In this document: one piece after another, positions 14,761 through 23,456 of the stretch
Layout of the letters: every line of letters begins with the position of its first letter
Numbering within the stretch: the first letter of the stretch is position 1
From: Crenarchaeota archaeon SCGC AAA471-B05
GTDB taxonomy: Archaea; Thermoproteota; Thermoprotei; Gearchaeales; Gearchaeaceae
DNA: 25,950 nucleotides
NCBI GenBank assembly: GCA_000380705.1
Contig: AQYM01000031.1
Location: 15,845 to 41,794, forward strand
Direction: 5' to 3'
Made by a program: the position numbers and the translations under genes
The notes under the pieces: generated by a model
Database searches by the model: none
Told to the model about the DNA's origin: nothing
The model's input: only the letters and a program-made list of their open reading frames with translations

Positions 14761-15420
14761 ATGGGAGAAAGTCATATAAGTGAAGAAGAACTTCTTGAAA
14801 TAAAAGATTTTCTAGCCAAACATTTATCTAATATTAATGATAGAATCGATTTAAGGGTTTTCCTAGATGATCCTAACGTTTGTCATTATTGTACGGATAC
14901 AAAACTATTAACTAAGCTGATTGCTGAAATAAATCCTAAAATTAACGTTATATATAACAACTTACAAACAAACATTGAGATTGCTAGAAAATATAACATA
15001 ACAAAAGCTCCAGTAATAATATTAGAAAAAGGAAACAAAAATAACATAAGGTACTTTGGAATACCTGCAGGATTCGAGTTTCCAGTTTTCGTAGAAACTA
15101 TAGCTTCATTTGCTAATAATTTTACAAAATTATCTAATGCTACAAAAGAAAAATTAAAAATAATTAATAGGCCAGTTACAATTAGAGTATTGGTAACATT
15201 AAGTTGTCCTTATTGTCCTATAGCAGCAAGATTATCTAACTACTTTGCCATATTTAATGAAAATATAATCTCAGAAATAATAGATGTTAACGAATTTGAA
15301 GAATTTGCCATAAAATATGATGTTAGCGCTGTACCTAAAATAGTTATAAATGATAAAATAGAGCTTCTCGGAGCTCATCCTGAGCCTAAATTAGTAGAAG
15401 CAGTTTTAAAAGCAATTTAG
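14761..15420 (+). CDS. pdo: protein disulfide oxidoreductase (two thioredoxin-fold units)
   Basis: A glutaredoxin-like protein of 219 residues that forms and isomerises disulfides in the cytoplasm of hyperthermophiles, where protein disulfides are common. Two thioredoxin folds are fused: the N-terminal one with C41-H-Y-C44 and its cis-proline in KAPVIIL (82-88), and the C-terminal one with C149-P-Y-C152 and its cis-proline in AVPKIVI (190-196). Known PDOs carry CxYC in the N unit and CPYC in the C unit, so both sites look active. It is divergent from the peroxiredoxin gene and is followed after 6 bases by the nuclease-HAD fusion gene, probably on the same transcript. Confidence 0.92.
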   Translation: MGESHISEEELLEIKDFLAKHLSNINDRIDLRVFLDDPNVCHYCTDTKLLTKLIAEINPKINVIYNNLQTNIEIARKYNITKAPVIILEKGNKNNIRYFGIPAGFEFPVFVETIASFANNFTKLSNATKEKLKIINRPVTIRVLVTLSCPYCPIAARLSNYFAIFNENIISEIIDVNEFEEFAIKYDVSAVPKIVINDKIELLGAHPEPKLVEAVLKAI

Positions 15421-15426
15421 TTCTTT

Positions 15427-16566
15427 ATGAATTATGCCCAAAAGTTTCTTGATACTTTAAAAAAAGGTATAATAATATTTCATGAGAAAGAGAAAGAAGA
15501 GCATCCTAGGATAATTGGTAGATATCATCCTTCTTCCATAGGAGATTGTTTAAGGAAACAATATTATGATTTTTATATTGAAAAACCCCCTTCAGAAGAA
15601 AAGTTAGTTATTTTTGCAACAGGAAAAGGAATTCATGAAATTATTACAAAAATTTTAAAAGAAAGCAATGTAGTTCAAGTTGATGCTTCTGAATTTGAAA
15701 CCGAGTTGGACTTTGGAGAATATAAATTACATGGTAGAGTTGATATAATAATATTAAATGTAGACTCAGAAAAAACAATAGTAGAAGTTAAAACTGTTTC
15801 TAAAATTCCAAAAAGACCTTTGGAAAAGCATGTGTTACAATTACAAACATATTTACATGCACTAAAAATAAACAACGGTATTCTTTTATATTGGGATAAA
15901 AGAAAAGGTAAACTTGAAACATTTTCAATAGTTAAGGATGATAATATATTGAACATACTAAAAGAAAGAACACACATACTACACGAACATATAATAAATA
16001 AAAAAGAACCAATAAAAGAAATGGCATTAAAAGAGGAATTTTTTGAATGCTTAAATTGCGAATATAAAGAAATTTGCAGACCTTTAAAGATGGATATCGA
16101 AGATGGATCGGAAATTGTTATATTGGAAATAGATAATGTATTGCTAAATACTGAAAAAAGAAAGGAAATGTGCCTAAAGGAGTTAAATTTGCCATTGGAT
16201 ACAAATTTAAAAGAAATTGAAAGTAAGATTCGAGAAGAATTTTTTAATTTATATTACAGTGAAAGATACCTAAGTTATGATGAACCCATCCATGAAAACA
16301 TAGATAAAGCTTTACGATACTATATGCAAAATAAACATTTGGTTATTATAACAAATAGACCAAAGAAAATGAGAAAAGCAACGATTGACCAATTAATAGA
16401 TATAGGGATTCCTTATGAACAAATATTTATGAGAAACGATTTTTATAAAGGATTGGAGTTTAAATTAGCCATAATAAAACTTATTTTAGCATCTGGGTAT
16501 AAAATATTTGATATTATAGATGAGGAGGAAACTTTAAAAAAGATTAAAAAAAGATTAAATCTTTAA
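15427..16566 (+). CDS. Cas4/AddB-like Fe-S nuclease fused to a HAD-like phosphatase domain
   Basis: A 379-residue two-domain protein. Residues 1-220 form a PD-(D/E)xK nuclease of the Cas4/AddB (RecB) type: H70, D106 in GRVD, E120 and K122 in IVEVK, and the QxxxY-like QLQTY (138-142). C41, C208, C211 and C217 would hold a 4Fe-4S cluster in the same arrangement as Cas4. Residues about 228-379 look like a HAD phosphatase: ILEIDNVLLNT (232-242) as motif I, IITNRPKKMRKAT (307-319) as motif II, a lysine around 341-346, and FDIIDEEE (361-368) as the last motif. The motif I nucleophile position is Glu234 instead of Asp, so the HAD part may be inactive. No cas genes or repeats are near. A DNA-end-processing role is inference. 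Confidence 0.75.
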   Translation: MNYAQKFLDTLKKGIIIFHEKEKEEHPRIIGRYHPSSIGDCLRKQYYDFYIEKPPSEEKLVIFATGKGIHEIITKILKESNVVQVDASEFETELDFGEYKLHGRVDIIILNVDSEKTIVEVKTVSKIPKRPLEKHVLQLQTYLHALKINNGILLYWDKRKGKLETFSIVKDDNILNILKERTHILHEHIINKKEPIKEMALKEEFFECLNCEYKEICRPLKMDIEDGSEIVILEIDNVLLNTEKRKEMCLKELNLPLDTNLKEIESKIREEFFNLYYSERYLSYDEPIHENIDKALRYYMQNKHLVIITNRPKKMRKATIDQLIDIGIPYEQIFMRNDFYKGLEFKLAIIKLILASGYKIFDIIDEEETLKKIKKRLNL

Positions 16567-18240
16567 TTTGTCTATTATTGATTTAATATTTTGATAATCT
16601 AAATTATAATCTTTTACAGCTTTTTCAATAGAAATATATTCATTTAATAAATCACTAATAATTAATTTTAAATCTCTTTCATGAGGTTTACCATACCCTC
16701 CTCCACCAGGTGTTTTGATAATCAAAATCCCCCCTTTATTTAATTTGAAAGAAAATTTTGAAGGAAGTTTCTTAGTTTCATTTCCCTTTAATAGCAAAAT
16801 TTCTCCATTCTCGCCTTCAAACCCGCCAGCTAATCCATAAGGTTTAATTATATTTCTTTCTGCTATTATACTAACATTTATCTCATCTAAAGCTAAAAAA
16901 CCTCTTTCAATACCACAACCTCCCCTCCATTTACCTGACCCGCAGCTATCTTGTCTTATTTCATATTTAAAAACCATTAAAGGATAATTCCTCTCTATTT
17001 CCTCTACAGGAGTATTCATTGTATTTGTCATGTTTACTTGAACAGCATTTACTCCATCTTTATTAAATCTAGCACCAAATCCGCCTCCTATAGTTTCATA
17101 ATAAATCCATTTTTCTCCATTTTCATATTTCCCACTTAAAATTAAGTTATTCATTGTTCCTTGAGAAGCAGCAGGAATAAGTTCAGAATAGGCATGAGAT
17201 AAAGCCTTAAAGATTACATCTACAATCCTTTGTGAAGTTTCTGTGTTTCCAGCAGATACGGGTGCAGGCTTAACAGGGTTTAATAAACTTCCTCTTTCAG
17301 CTTCAACTTCGAGTATACTATAAAAACCATCGTTGATGGGAAGTTCAGGATCCTCTATTAAACATCTTATTGCAAAGGATGAGGAAGCAAATGTAACACC
17401 AAATACTGCATTTAAAGGTTTATCTAATTGTTTAGAAGTACCATTAAAGTTTATCTTTATTCCATTCTTTTTAAATTCTAAATTACAACATATTTTTATT
17501 AAACTTGTATCATATTCAAGATAATCTTCAGCATAATATTTTCCTTCTTTAAATTTAGATAAACTTTTTAACACTTTAATTTTTGTATTTTCTAAAAAAT
17601 TAGAAATTTCATTGTTAAATACTTCTAATCCATAGTTATGAACCAGTTCTACTAATCTTCTTTCTCCAAGAATATTGGAAGAAATTTGAGCAAAGAGATC
17701 CCCTAAAAATATTTCAAATGTTGCTATTTTAAATTTTATAATCTTTAATATTTCTTTACATAATCTGTTTTTCCTCATAATTTTAACAGGTTGGATAACT
17801 ATACCTTCTTCATATAAATTTTTACATTCCCAATTTATGCTACCAGCATAAATACCTCCTACATCTATATGATGTGCTTTATTTGCCACAAAAAATGCTA
17901 GCTTGCCAGAATAAAATACTGGCCTAATAATCGTAATATCGTTGAGGTGGGTACCAATTATATAAGGATCATTAACTATAAACATGTCTCCTTCCTCAAT
18001 TTTTATATCATTCTCTTCGATGTATTTTAAAAAATTTTTAAATCCTACATAAAATGAGCCCAAGTGTACTGGTAAATGTTCAGCTTGCGCTAAAATTTTT
18101 CCTTCATTATTTGCAACTATACAACTGTGATCTGCCCTTTCCTTTATATTATGCGAATAGGAAGATTTTCTTAAAGAAATTCCCATCTCTTCTACTATTG
18201 AAATCAAGGAATAACCTAGGATTTCAGATTTAAGCTTCAT
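16555..18240 (-). CDS. hyuB: hydantoinase B / oxoprolinase family subunit
   Basis: The beta subunit (561 residues, normal length) of an ATP-dependent amidohydrolase of the N-methylhydantoinase/5-oxoprolinase type, acting together with HyuA encoded just upstream. Typical signs are HLPVHLGSF (57-65), VNDPYIIGTHLNDI (89-102), HHIDVGG (121-127), SAGNTETSQRI, and the Gly-rich end GGGGYGKP. It overlaps the hyuA gene by 4 bases (ATGA). The true substrate could be 5-oxoproline, a hydantoin or a related cyclic amide. An acetone carboxylase is less likely because the small gamma subunit is missing. The 3' end overlaps the convergent nuclease gene by 12 bases. Confidence 0.9.
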   Translation of the reverse strand: MKLKSEILGYSLISIVEEMGISLRKSSYSHNIKERADHSCIVANNEGKILAQAEHLPVHLGSFYVGFKNFLKYIEENDIKIEEGDMFIVNDPYIIGTHLNDITIIRPVFYSGKLAFFVANKAHHIDVGGIYAGSINWECKNLYEEGIVIQPVKIMRKNRLCKEILKIIKFKIATFEIFLGDLFAQISSNILGERRLVELVHNYGLEVFNNEISNFLENTKIKVLKSLSKFKEGKYYAEDYLEYDTSLIKICCNLEFKKNGIKINFNGTSKQLDKPLNAVFGVTFASSSFAIRCLIEDPELPINDGFYSILEVEAERGSLLNPVKPAPVSAGNTETSQRIVDVIFKALSHAYSELIPAASQGTMNNLILSGKYENGEKWIYYETIGGGFGARFNKDGVNAVQVNMTNTMNTPVEEIERNYPLMVFKYEIRQDSCGSGKWRGGCGIERGFLALDEINVSIIAERNIIKPYGLAGGFEGENGEILLLKGNETKKLPSKFSFKLNKGGILIIKTPGGGGYGKPHERDLKLIISDLLNEYISIEKAVKDYNLDYQNIKSIIDKLKI

Positions 18241-20318
18241 ATTTTTCTAACCTGAAGATTTAAATATTCATCGACAAAACAATACCAATTGGGAGGAATA
18301 ACTATGGTGGAATCGTACTGTTCAATTATTGCAGGTCCTATTATTTCATTGCCAGCCTTTAAATCTTTACGAGAATATATTTTAGTTTCGATGTATTGTT
18401 CATTAAAGTAAACCTGCCTTATTTCTTTTTCTTTTGCATTTTCACTTGATAACTCGTATTTTTTAAGCAAAGGTTTATCTCTAATTCCTATTAAGTATAA
18501 CCTAACGTTTACAACTTCTATAGGAGCATCATAACACCAACCGTAAATTTCTTTATGTTTTTTATAAAAATCATTTTTTATATTCTCGAAAAAATTTTCA
18601 TCAATATTTTTAACAGGAATCAATAATTCATATGATTGTCTATAATATCTTAAATCTAAATATTTTTGAAAATTAATTTCTTTTAATTCTTCATTTTTAA
18701 TATCTATTTTAGCCAAATTTTCTAATTCTTTAAATTTTTTATCAATTTCATCTATTTTTAATTCATTTATTTTTTTAATTAGATTAGAAGAATAAATATA
18801 TTTAACGTCTGAAAACAGAAGAGAGAAAGAAGAAAATAATCCAGGATATTTGGGTATAATTATGTTTCTTATTCCAAGTTCTTCACATATTTCACAAGCA
18901 TGCATAGGCCCAGCACCTCCATAGGCTATCAATGTTAATCTGGAAGGTTCTATTCCTCTTTCAATTGCAACTATTTTAATCGCTTTCCCCATTTTAAAGT
19001 TTATTAATTTAATAGCGGAGAAAGCAATTTCTTCTATGCTTAATCCTAAAATTTTACTTAGTTTTTCAAAGGCTTTAACCGATCTTTCCTTATAGATTAC
19101 CATATTGCCTTCCAACAATTTTTCTCCTAATCTTCCTAAAATTAAATTAGCATCAGTAATAGTTGGTATCATACTTTTACCATAACATGCAGGACCTGGA
19201 TCTGAACCTGCACTTAAAGGACCAACTTTTAGATTATTTGTTTCATCAGCCCAAACTATAGTTCCTCCTCCAGCACTTACTTCAACTACATCTATAAAAG
19301 GGACTTTTATGGGATAGCCCGTTCCTTTCAAAGAACGCCCTCCTATTCTTCTTGCGCCAAATTCATATTCTGTAGTTATAAAAGGAGAGAAATTTTGAAT
19401 TAAAGAACTCTTTGCTGTTGTTCCACCCATATCAAATGAAACAACATTATCAAAATTGTAAATTTTTGATAAATATGAAGAACCAAGTATACCTGCTATA
19501 GGACCTGATTCTATTGTATATATAGGCTTTATAGAAACTTTCTCATAGCTTAATAACCCTCCTGTAGAACCCATTATATAGAATTTTTTAACGTTTCTCT
19601 TCCTAATCTCATTTAATAATTTATCTAAATGAGAAGTTAAAATAGGCATCAATATTGCGTTTAATAAAGTGGTGGAAAATCTTTCATATTCACCTATTTC
19701 AGGACAAACTTCATAGGAAGTTAATATATAAACGTTATTACCAAGGAATTTTTTGAGAAGAGCTTTAGCTCTGAATTCATTATAAGGATTAACGTAGGAA
19801 TTAATAAAGCAAATTGCAATACTTTCTATTTTGTTCTTATTTACTATTTTTGCTATTCTTTCAATTTCTTCTTCATTTACTTCTTTGATAACCCTCCCCT
19901 TTGAATCGATTCTCTCATTTATTTCAAATCTATACATCCTTTCTACCAACGGTTTCTTCTTCTCAAAGAATAAATTGTAGAGCTCAGGTCTATTTTGTCT
20001 TCCTATTTCTATAATATCTCTAAAACCCTTTGTTGTTATTAAACATGTTTTAGGCATCTCTATGCCAAGTTGTCCTAAAAATAAATTTGATGCTATGGTA
20101 GTTACATATATAACTTCCTTAATATTTAAAGAGGTTATTTTAAAATATGAAAAAAAGTTAGAAATTACGTTTTCCAATTTTTTTATGTCAGTAGGTATTT
20201 TTAATGTAATAATTTCCTCATTTAGAAGCATCACATAATCAGTAAAAGTTCCTCCTACATCTATACATAAAATTGCTTCTTTGTACTCTATTTCCTTTAG
20301 ATTTTCGGCAAAATTCAT
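18237..20318 (-). CDS. hyuA: hydantoinase A / oxoprolinase family subunit
   Basis: The ATP-binding alpha subunit (693 residues) of the HyuAB enzyme. It has the actin-like ATPase motifs DVGGTFTDYV (20-29), STGGLL (251-256), ESGPIAG (270-276), FDMGGTTAK (295-303), AGSDPGPACYG (370-380) and GGAGPMHA (467-474), all typical of hydantoinase/oxoprolinase A. The subunit phosphorylates the cyclic amide substrate so that the ring can be opened. ATG at 20318 is supported by an A/T box about 28 bases upstream. It is transcribed together with hyuB and divergent from the radical SAM gene. Confidence 0.92.
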   Translation of the reverse strand: MNFAENLKEIEYKEAILCIDVGGTFTDYVMLLNEEIITLKIPTDIKKLENVISNFFSYFKITSLNIKEVIYVTTIASNLFLGQLGIEMPKTCLITTKGFRDIIEIGRQNRPELYNLFFEKKKPLVERMYRFEINERIDSKGRVIKEVNEEEIERIAKIVNKNKIESIAICFINSYVNPYNEFRAKALLKKFLGNNVYILTSYEVCPEIGEYERFSTTLLNAILMPILTSHLDKLLNEIRKRNVKKFYIMGSTGGLLSYEKVSIKPIYTIESGPIAGILGSSYLSKIYNFDNVVSFDMGGTTAKSSLIQNFSPFITTEYEFGARRIGGRSLKGTGYPIKVPFIDVVEVSAGGGTIVWADETNNLKVGPLSAGSDPGPACYGKSMIPTITDANLILGRLGEKLLEGNMVIYKERSVKAFEKLSKILGLSIEEIAFSAIKLINFKMGKAIKIVAIERGIEPSRLTLIAYGGAGPMHACEICEELGIRNIIIPKYPGLFSSFSLLFSDVKYIYSSNLIKKINELKIDEIDKKFKELENLAKIDIKNEELKEINFQKYLDLRYYRQSYELLIPVKNIDENFFENIKNDFYKKHKEIYGWCYDAPIEVVNVRLYLIGIRDKPLLKKYELSSENAKEKEIRQVYFNEQYIETKIYSRKDLKAGNEIIGPAIIEQYDSTIVIPPNWYCFVDEYLNLQVRKI

Positions 20319-20340
20319 TTAATTAAAATTTAAATATTTG

Positions 20341-20352
20341 AATATTTTAAAA
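20341..20352 (-). promoter_or_regulatory. TATA-like box of the hyuAB operon
   Basis: Read on the minus strand, CTTTTAAAATATT-like sequence is centred about 28 bases before the hyuA ATG (20318). A second A/T stretch (20327-20338) lies closer, so the exact box is uncertain. Confidence 0.4.
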
Positions 20353-20366
20353 GACTAATCAACAAA

Positions 20367-20380
20367 AACTTTATATACAT
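20367..20380 (+). promoter_or_regulatory. TATA box of the radical SAM gene
   Basis: The sequence AACTTTATATACAT is a near-consensus crenarchaeal TATA box centred about 30 bases before the ATG at 20405, predicting a leader of only a few bases. It is the clearest promoter in the window. Confidence 0.65.
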
Positions 20381-20404
20381 AAAAAACATTATTCTTATTA
20401 CATT

Positions 20405-22030
20405 ATGGTAAGAATTGTTTTAACGACTGACAAAACTCTAACGGGTGAATTTCATCATATACCTTTACTCGATTTCTTTAGTTGTGCACCGGTTGAAAAG
20501 ACACCTAAATTTTTATACGATTTCCTTACAGGTCAACTTCCTACATATAATGGTATATTGATTAGGGCACCTTATCCTTTAAGAAAAATAGAGGCAGGAT
20601 TATTAAGAGGATACCAACCAAGTGAGGTTGTTGTTGTACATCCAGATCATATTCATAAGTTTATTGACGAAGATACCAAAATAGTCGGAATAAATTCTAT
20701 GGATCCTTTAGGACTGGGACCTGTTTCGATGATGTTCACATATGGTGGTTATTATACAGCTTATACGAAGTATTATTTCCTTAAACTTGTTAGAACAGTC
20801 GCTGAAATAAGGAGGAAAAGAAATTTAAAATTTAAAATTGTAGTAGGGGGTAGTGGTGCTTGGCAACTAGACGTAAAAAGGAATTACTTAGATGAATTAG
20901 AAATCGATCATTTAATTATAGGAGAAGTTGATCATCTTTTACCTGATTTATTTTACAAAATAGAAAAAGAAGATGTTTATTATTATAATACTAACGGAGG
21001 TAATATAATTAGCGAGCTAATTTCAATAGATAAATCTTTAAATAGAATAATAAAAGTTAAAGGTCATCCCGAGATATACCAAATACCCACAATAATTCGT
21101 CCTTCAACTCATGGATTTGTAGAAGCTATGAGAGGCTGTGGTAGGAATTGTCATTTCTGCGAGCCTAATTTAAGAGTTGGAAGATACATGCCAATTGAAA
21201 AAATAAAAAAGGAAGTCCTTGTGAACGTAAAAATAGGCAAGTATTACAGTGTTTGGTTGCATAGCGAAGATATATTTTTATATGAGGTGGAAGATAAAAT
21301 GTATTTTTATCCTAATAGGGATGCATTGATATCCTTATTTAAATCAATTATGGAAATTAAAGAAGTAAAACACATGAACCCTACTCATGGAACAGTTTCA
21401 GCTGCAGCTGCAGATCCAGATTTAATAAAAGATTTGTCTAAAATATTAAGAGCAAGTTCAAGAAATTGGATAGGAATTCAATGTGGATTAGAAACGGGTT
21501 CGAATAGAATTTTTGCAAATTACATGCCATTGAAAGCTAAACCGTTTGATGCAGACGAATGGCAAGAAGTAATTCTTGAAGGGAATGCTGTGTTAAACGA
21601 TAATTATTGGTTTCCTGCATATACATTAATAATCGGTTTACCTGGAGAAACAGAAGAAGATTGTTGGGCTACCGCAAGATTTATAGATAGATTGGAAAAG
21701 GAATTACCTAAAAAAGTTGGCTCAAAGGCTCATTTTACAGCCACACCTTTAAGTTTTGTTCCTGTTGGATTATTAAAAGATAGAGATTTCTTTAATATAG
21801 ATGAACAAGTTAATGAAGGAGCTTTCGCAGTTATTTACCGATGCTGGAGACATACATTAATAGAAGTATTAAGAGCTTCAAGAGAAGTATTCAATACAAA
21901 TCCATTTTTCAAAATGTTTATGCAGGTTTTAACCTTTGTAGGAGCTCAAACAATACTTAGAAGCATAGAAAAATGGGGAGAAAAATTAGGTTTTAACGTA
22001 GAAAAAGCTAAAAGGGTTAGCTGGAATTAA
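20405..22030 (+). CDS. radical SAM protein with B12-binding-like N-terminus
   Basis: A 541-residue radical SAM enzyme. The 4Fe-4S cluster motif is C245-x3-C249-x2-C252 in MRGCGRNCHFCEPNLR. Before it, residues about 1-190 form an alpha/beta region with VVVVHPDHIHKFI, KIVGINSMDPLG and KIVVGGSGAWQ, similar to the cobalamin-binding-like domain of COG1032-type proteins. After it come GIQCGLETGSNRIF and TLIIGLPGETEEDCWATARF, typical of the radical SAM barrel. The reaction is unknown; relatives include methylthiotransferases and B12-dependent methylases. It is a single gene with a strong TATA box, followed by a small hairpin 14 bases after the stop. Confidence 0.85.
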   Translation: MVRIVLTTDKTLTGEFHHIPLLDFFSCAPVEKTPKFLYDFLTGQLPTYNGILIRAPYPLRKIEAGLLRGYQPSEVVVVHPDHIHKFIDEDTKIVGINSMDPLGLGPVSMMFTYGGYYTAYTKYYFLKLVRTVAEIRRKRNLKFKIVVGGSGAWQLDVKRNYLDELEIDHLIIGEVDHLLPDLFYKIEKEDVYYYNTNGGNIISELISIDKSLNRIIKVKGHPEIYQIPTIIRPSTHGFVEAMRGCGRNCHFCEPNLRVGRYMPIEKIKKEVLVNVKIGKYYSVWLHSEDIFLYEVEDKMYFYPNRDALISLFKSIMEIKEVKHMNPTHGTVSAAAADPDLIKDLSKILRASSRNWIGIQCGLETGSNRIFANYMPLKAKPFDADEWQEVILEGNAVLNDNYWFPAYTLIIGLPGETEEDCWATARFIDRLEKELPKKVGSKAHFTATPLSFVPVGLLKDRDFFNIDEQVNEGAFAVIYRCWRHTLIEVLRASREVFNTNPFFKMFMQVLTFVGAQTILRSIEKWGEKLGFNVEKAKRVSWN

Positions 22031-22043
22031 TTACATGATTTTT

Positions 22044-22064
22044 TATTCGTCAATAAAACGAATA
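22044..22064. repeat. 7-bp inverted repeat after the radical SAM gene
   Basis: TATTCGT (22044-22050) and ACGAATA (22058-22064) are perfect inverted repeats with a 7-base loop. They lie 13 bases after the radical SAM stop and in front of the Lrp-domain gene. Either a transcript 3' hairpin or an operator is possible; there is no T-run directly behind it. Confidence 0.4.
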
Positions 22065-22094
22065 GTTAGTTAAAGCCTTTTAGATTTATTTAAA

Positions 22095-22105
22095 AGTTTA
22101 AATAC
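22095..22105 (+). promoter_or_regulatory. TATA-like box of the Lrp-domain gene
   Basis: The sequence AGTTTAAATAC is centred about 32 bases before the ATG at 22133 and suggests a transcript with a very short leader. Confidence 0.45.
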
Positions 22106-22132
22106 TTTGCAAAAATTAATTTGTTTAAGAAC

Positions 22133-22369
22133 ATGGTCGAAGCATACGTATTTGTAGTTGTAGAACCTAACAAGATTGATAAAGTAGGTAGTGAGATAAA
22201 AAAAATAGAAAACGCTAAATCTGTAAAAGCTGTAACAGGCGAGTTCGATTTAGTAATAGAATTGGATGCCAAAGATTTCTCAGAATTATCTAAAACAATA
22301 AAAGAAAAAATACTTTCGATACCTGGAGTAATAAAAACTTCAACTTCGGTCGTTATAGAAACATATTAA
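22133..22369 (+). CDS. stand-alone Lrp/AsnC ligand-binding (RAM) domain protein
   Basis: A 78-residue protein equal to the ligand-binding domain of Lrp/AsnC regulators without the DNA-binding helix-turn-helix. The beta-alpha-beta-beta-alpha-beta plan is visible: AYVFVVVEP, helix IDKVGSEIKKIEN, AKSVKAVTGEFDLVIELDA, helix DFSELSKTIKEKI, and GVIKTSTSVVIETY. Such proteins form oligomers that bind amino acids and may act as partners of full-length Lrp proteins. ATG at 22133 is preferred to an in-frame TTG at 22121, because it gives the normal domain start. It lies alone between the radical SAM gene and the convergent dehydrogenase gene. Confidence 0.88.
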   Translation: MVEAYVFVVVEPNKIDKVGSEIKKIENAKSVKAVTGEFDLVIELDAKDFSELSKTIKEKILSIPGVIKTSTSVVIETY

Positions 22370-22386
22370 ATTAATTTTAAATTTTT

Positions 22387-23241
22387 TTATTCGTAAATTT
22401 TAACTACAGAAGTATAATCTAATTGGGATAATCCTTTTTTGAAGGCTTCCTCATATGCTTGTAATAGACAATCTATGATTAAAGTTTTACAATGCGAAGA
22501 AGAAGCAAGCCTTTTAGCATATTTTAAATCTTTTAACATTAATTCTAAACTAAATCTGGTAGAAAAGTTTTTATGAACTATTCTATTCTCGTAGTAACTT
22601 AAAATTTGACCAAAAATTCCTGATTTTAAAACATCCAATACTGTTTGCAATTTTAATCCTGATTTTTCTGCAATATTTAAGATTTCGCCGAATATTACAG
22701 GGGTATTGGCTATTAATACATTGTTTATCAATTTGAGTTTTGATCCGCTTCCCGAAGGACCAACATAAAATATATTTTTACCTACTTTTTGTAAAATAGG
22801 TAAGACGTAATCAAAATCTTCTTTATCTCCGCCAACTATTATAGTTAAAGTAGCTTTTTCCGCAGCATCAATACTACCTATCACAGGGGCGTCTAAAAAA
22901 TGAAAACCATTCTTTTTAGCTTCGTTATATATTTCCAATGAAACATCAGGTTCTACGGTAGACATATCTATAAAATATGTACCTTTTCTCGCAGTATGAA
23001 AAGCTCCTTCATTACCCAAAAGTACTTCCTTAACAGCTTCGGAATTTGAAACCATCGTGAAAATAATACTGGAATATTTTGCAAGTTCTTTAGGTGAGTC
23101 AAAAAAATTGGCTCCTAGACTTATTATCTCCTTGGCTTTTTCTTTAGATCTGTTATAAACATTAATTTTACCGTATTCTCTTAATAGGTTTTTTGCAATC
23201 CTGCTTCCCATTCTACCTAGACCTATAAATCCTATATCCAT
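22387..23241 (-). CDS. beta-hydroxyacid dehydrogenase (3-hydroxyisobutyrate dehydrogenase family)
   Basis: A 284-residue NAD(P)-dependent enzyme of the 3-hydroxyisobutyrate/6-phosphogluconate-like group. The N-terminal Rossmann motif is IGFIGLGRMGSRIAKNL (3-19). The substrate-binding segment LDAPVIGSIDAAEKATLTII covers 116-135, and the catalytic lysine with its partner is K170/N174 in GSGSKLKLINN. Asn30-Arg31 after the second strand suggests a preference for NADP, but weakly. The substrate could be 3-hydroxyisobutyrate, tartronate semialdehyde or another short hydroxy acid or semialdehyde. A 9-bp inverted repeat overlaps its presumed promoter. Confidence 0.87.
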   Translation of the reverse strand: MDIGFIGLGRMGSRIAKNLLREYGKINVYNRSKEKAKEIISLGANFFDSPKELAKYSSIIFTMVSNSEAVKEVLLGNEGAFHTARKGTYFIDMSTVEPDVSLEIYNEAKKNGFHFLDAPVIGSIDAAEKATLTIIVGGDKEDFDYVLPILQKVGKNIFYVGPSGSGSKLKLINNVLIANTPVIFGEILNIAEKSGLKLQTVLDVLKSGIFGQILSYYENRIVHKNFSTRFSLELMLKDLKYAKRLASSSHCKTLIIDCLLQAYEEAFKKGLSQLDYTSVVKIYE

Positions 23242-23265
23242 AAGATACTATTATTCTAAACAATT

Positions 23266-23310
23266 TTAAGTCTTTTATTAGATTTGGATAACTTAAATTA
23301 CAAGACTTAA
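23266..23310. repeat. 9-bp inverted repeat at the dehydrogenase promoter
   Basis: TTAAGTCTT (23266-23274) and AAGACTTAA (23302-23310) are perfect inverted repeats 27 bases apart. The first arm lies 25-33 bases upstream of the dehydrogenase ATG (23241), where the TATA box should be, so it could be an operator. The rest of the gap 23242-23456 is extremely A/T-rich and I see nothing else in it. Confidence 0.35.
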
Positions 23311-23456
23311 TTAAAATAAATTCAAATTTTATAAGAAAATAATAAAATTAATTATAATATAGATATTAAAATTATTTATTTAAAATAGAGTTTTATTATA
23401 TAATTAGTTTTATTTAAATTTATACTTAAATAATTATAAACACTTTTATTTTAAAA

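Noticed and set aside
15427..16566. A CRISPR-Cas locus, because of the Cas4-like nuclease
   Set aside because: No repeats, no other cas genes, and the nuclease is fused to a HAD-like domain and follows a redox gene; Cas4-like proteins are common outside CRISPR in archaea.
16555..20318. Acetone carboxylase
   Set aside because: The gamma subunit is missing and subunit sizes and order fit hydantoinase/oxoprolinase at least as well.
23242..23456. A hidden small gene or RNA in the A/T-rich gap before the OsmC gene's 3' end
   Set aside because: No open frame with coding character, no stable GC-bearing stem apart from the short inverted repeat listed.
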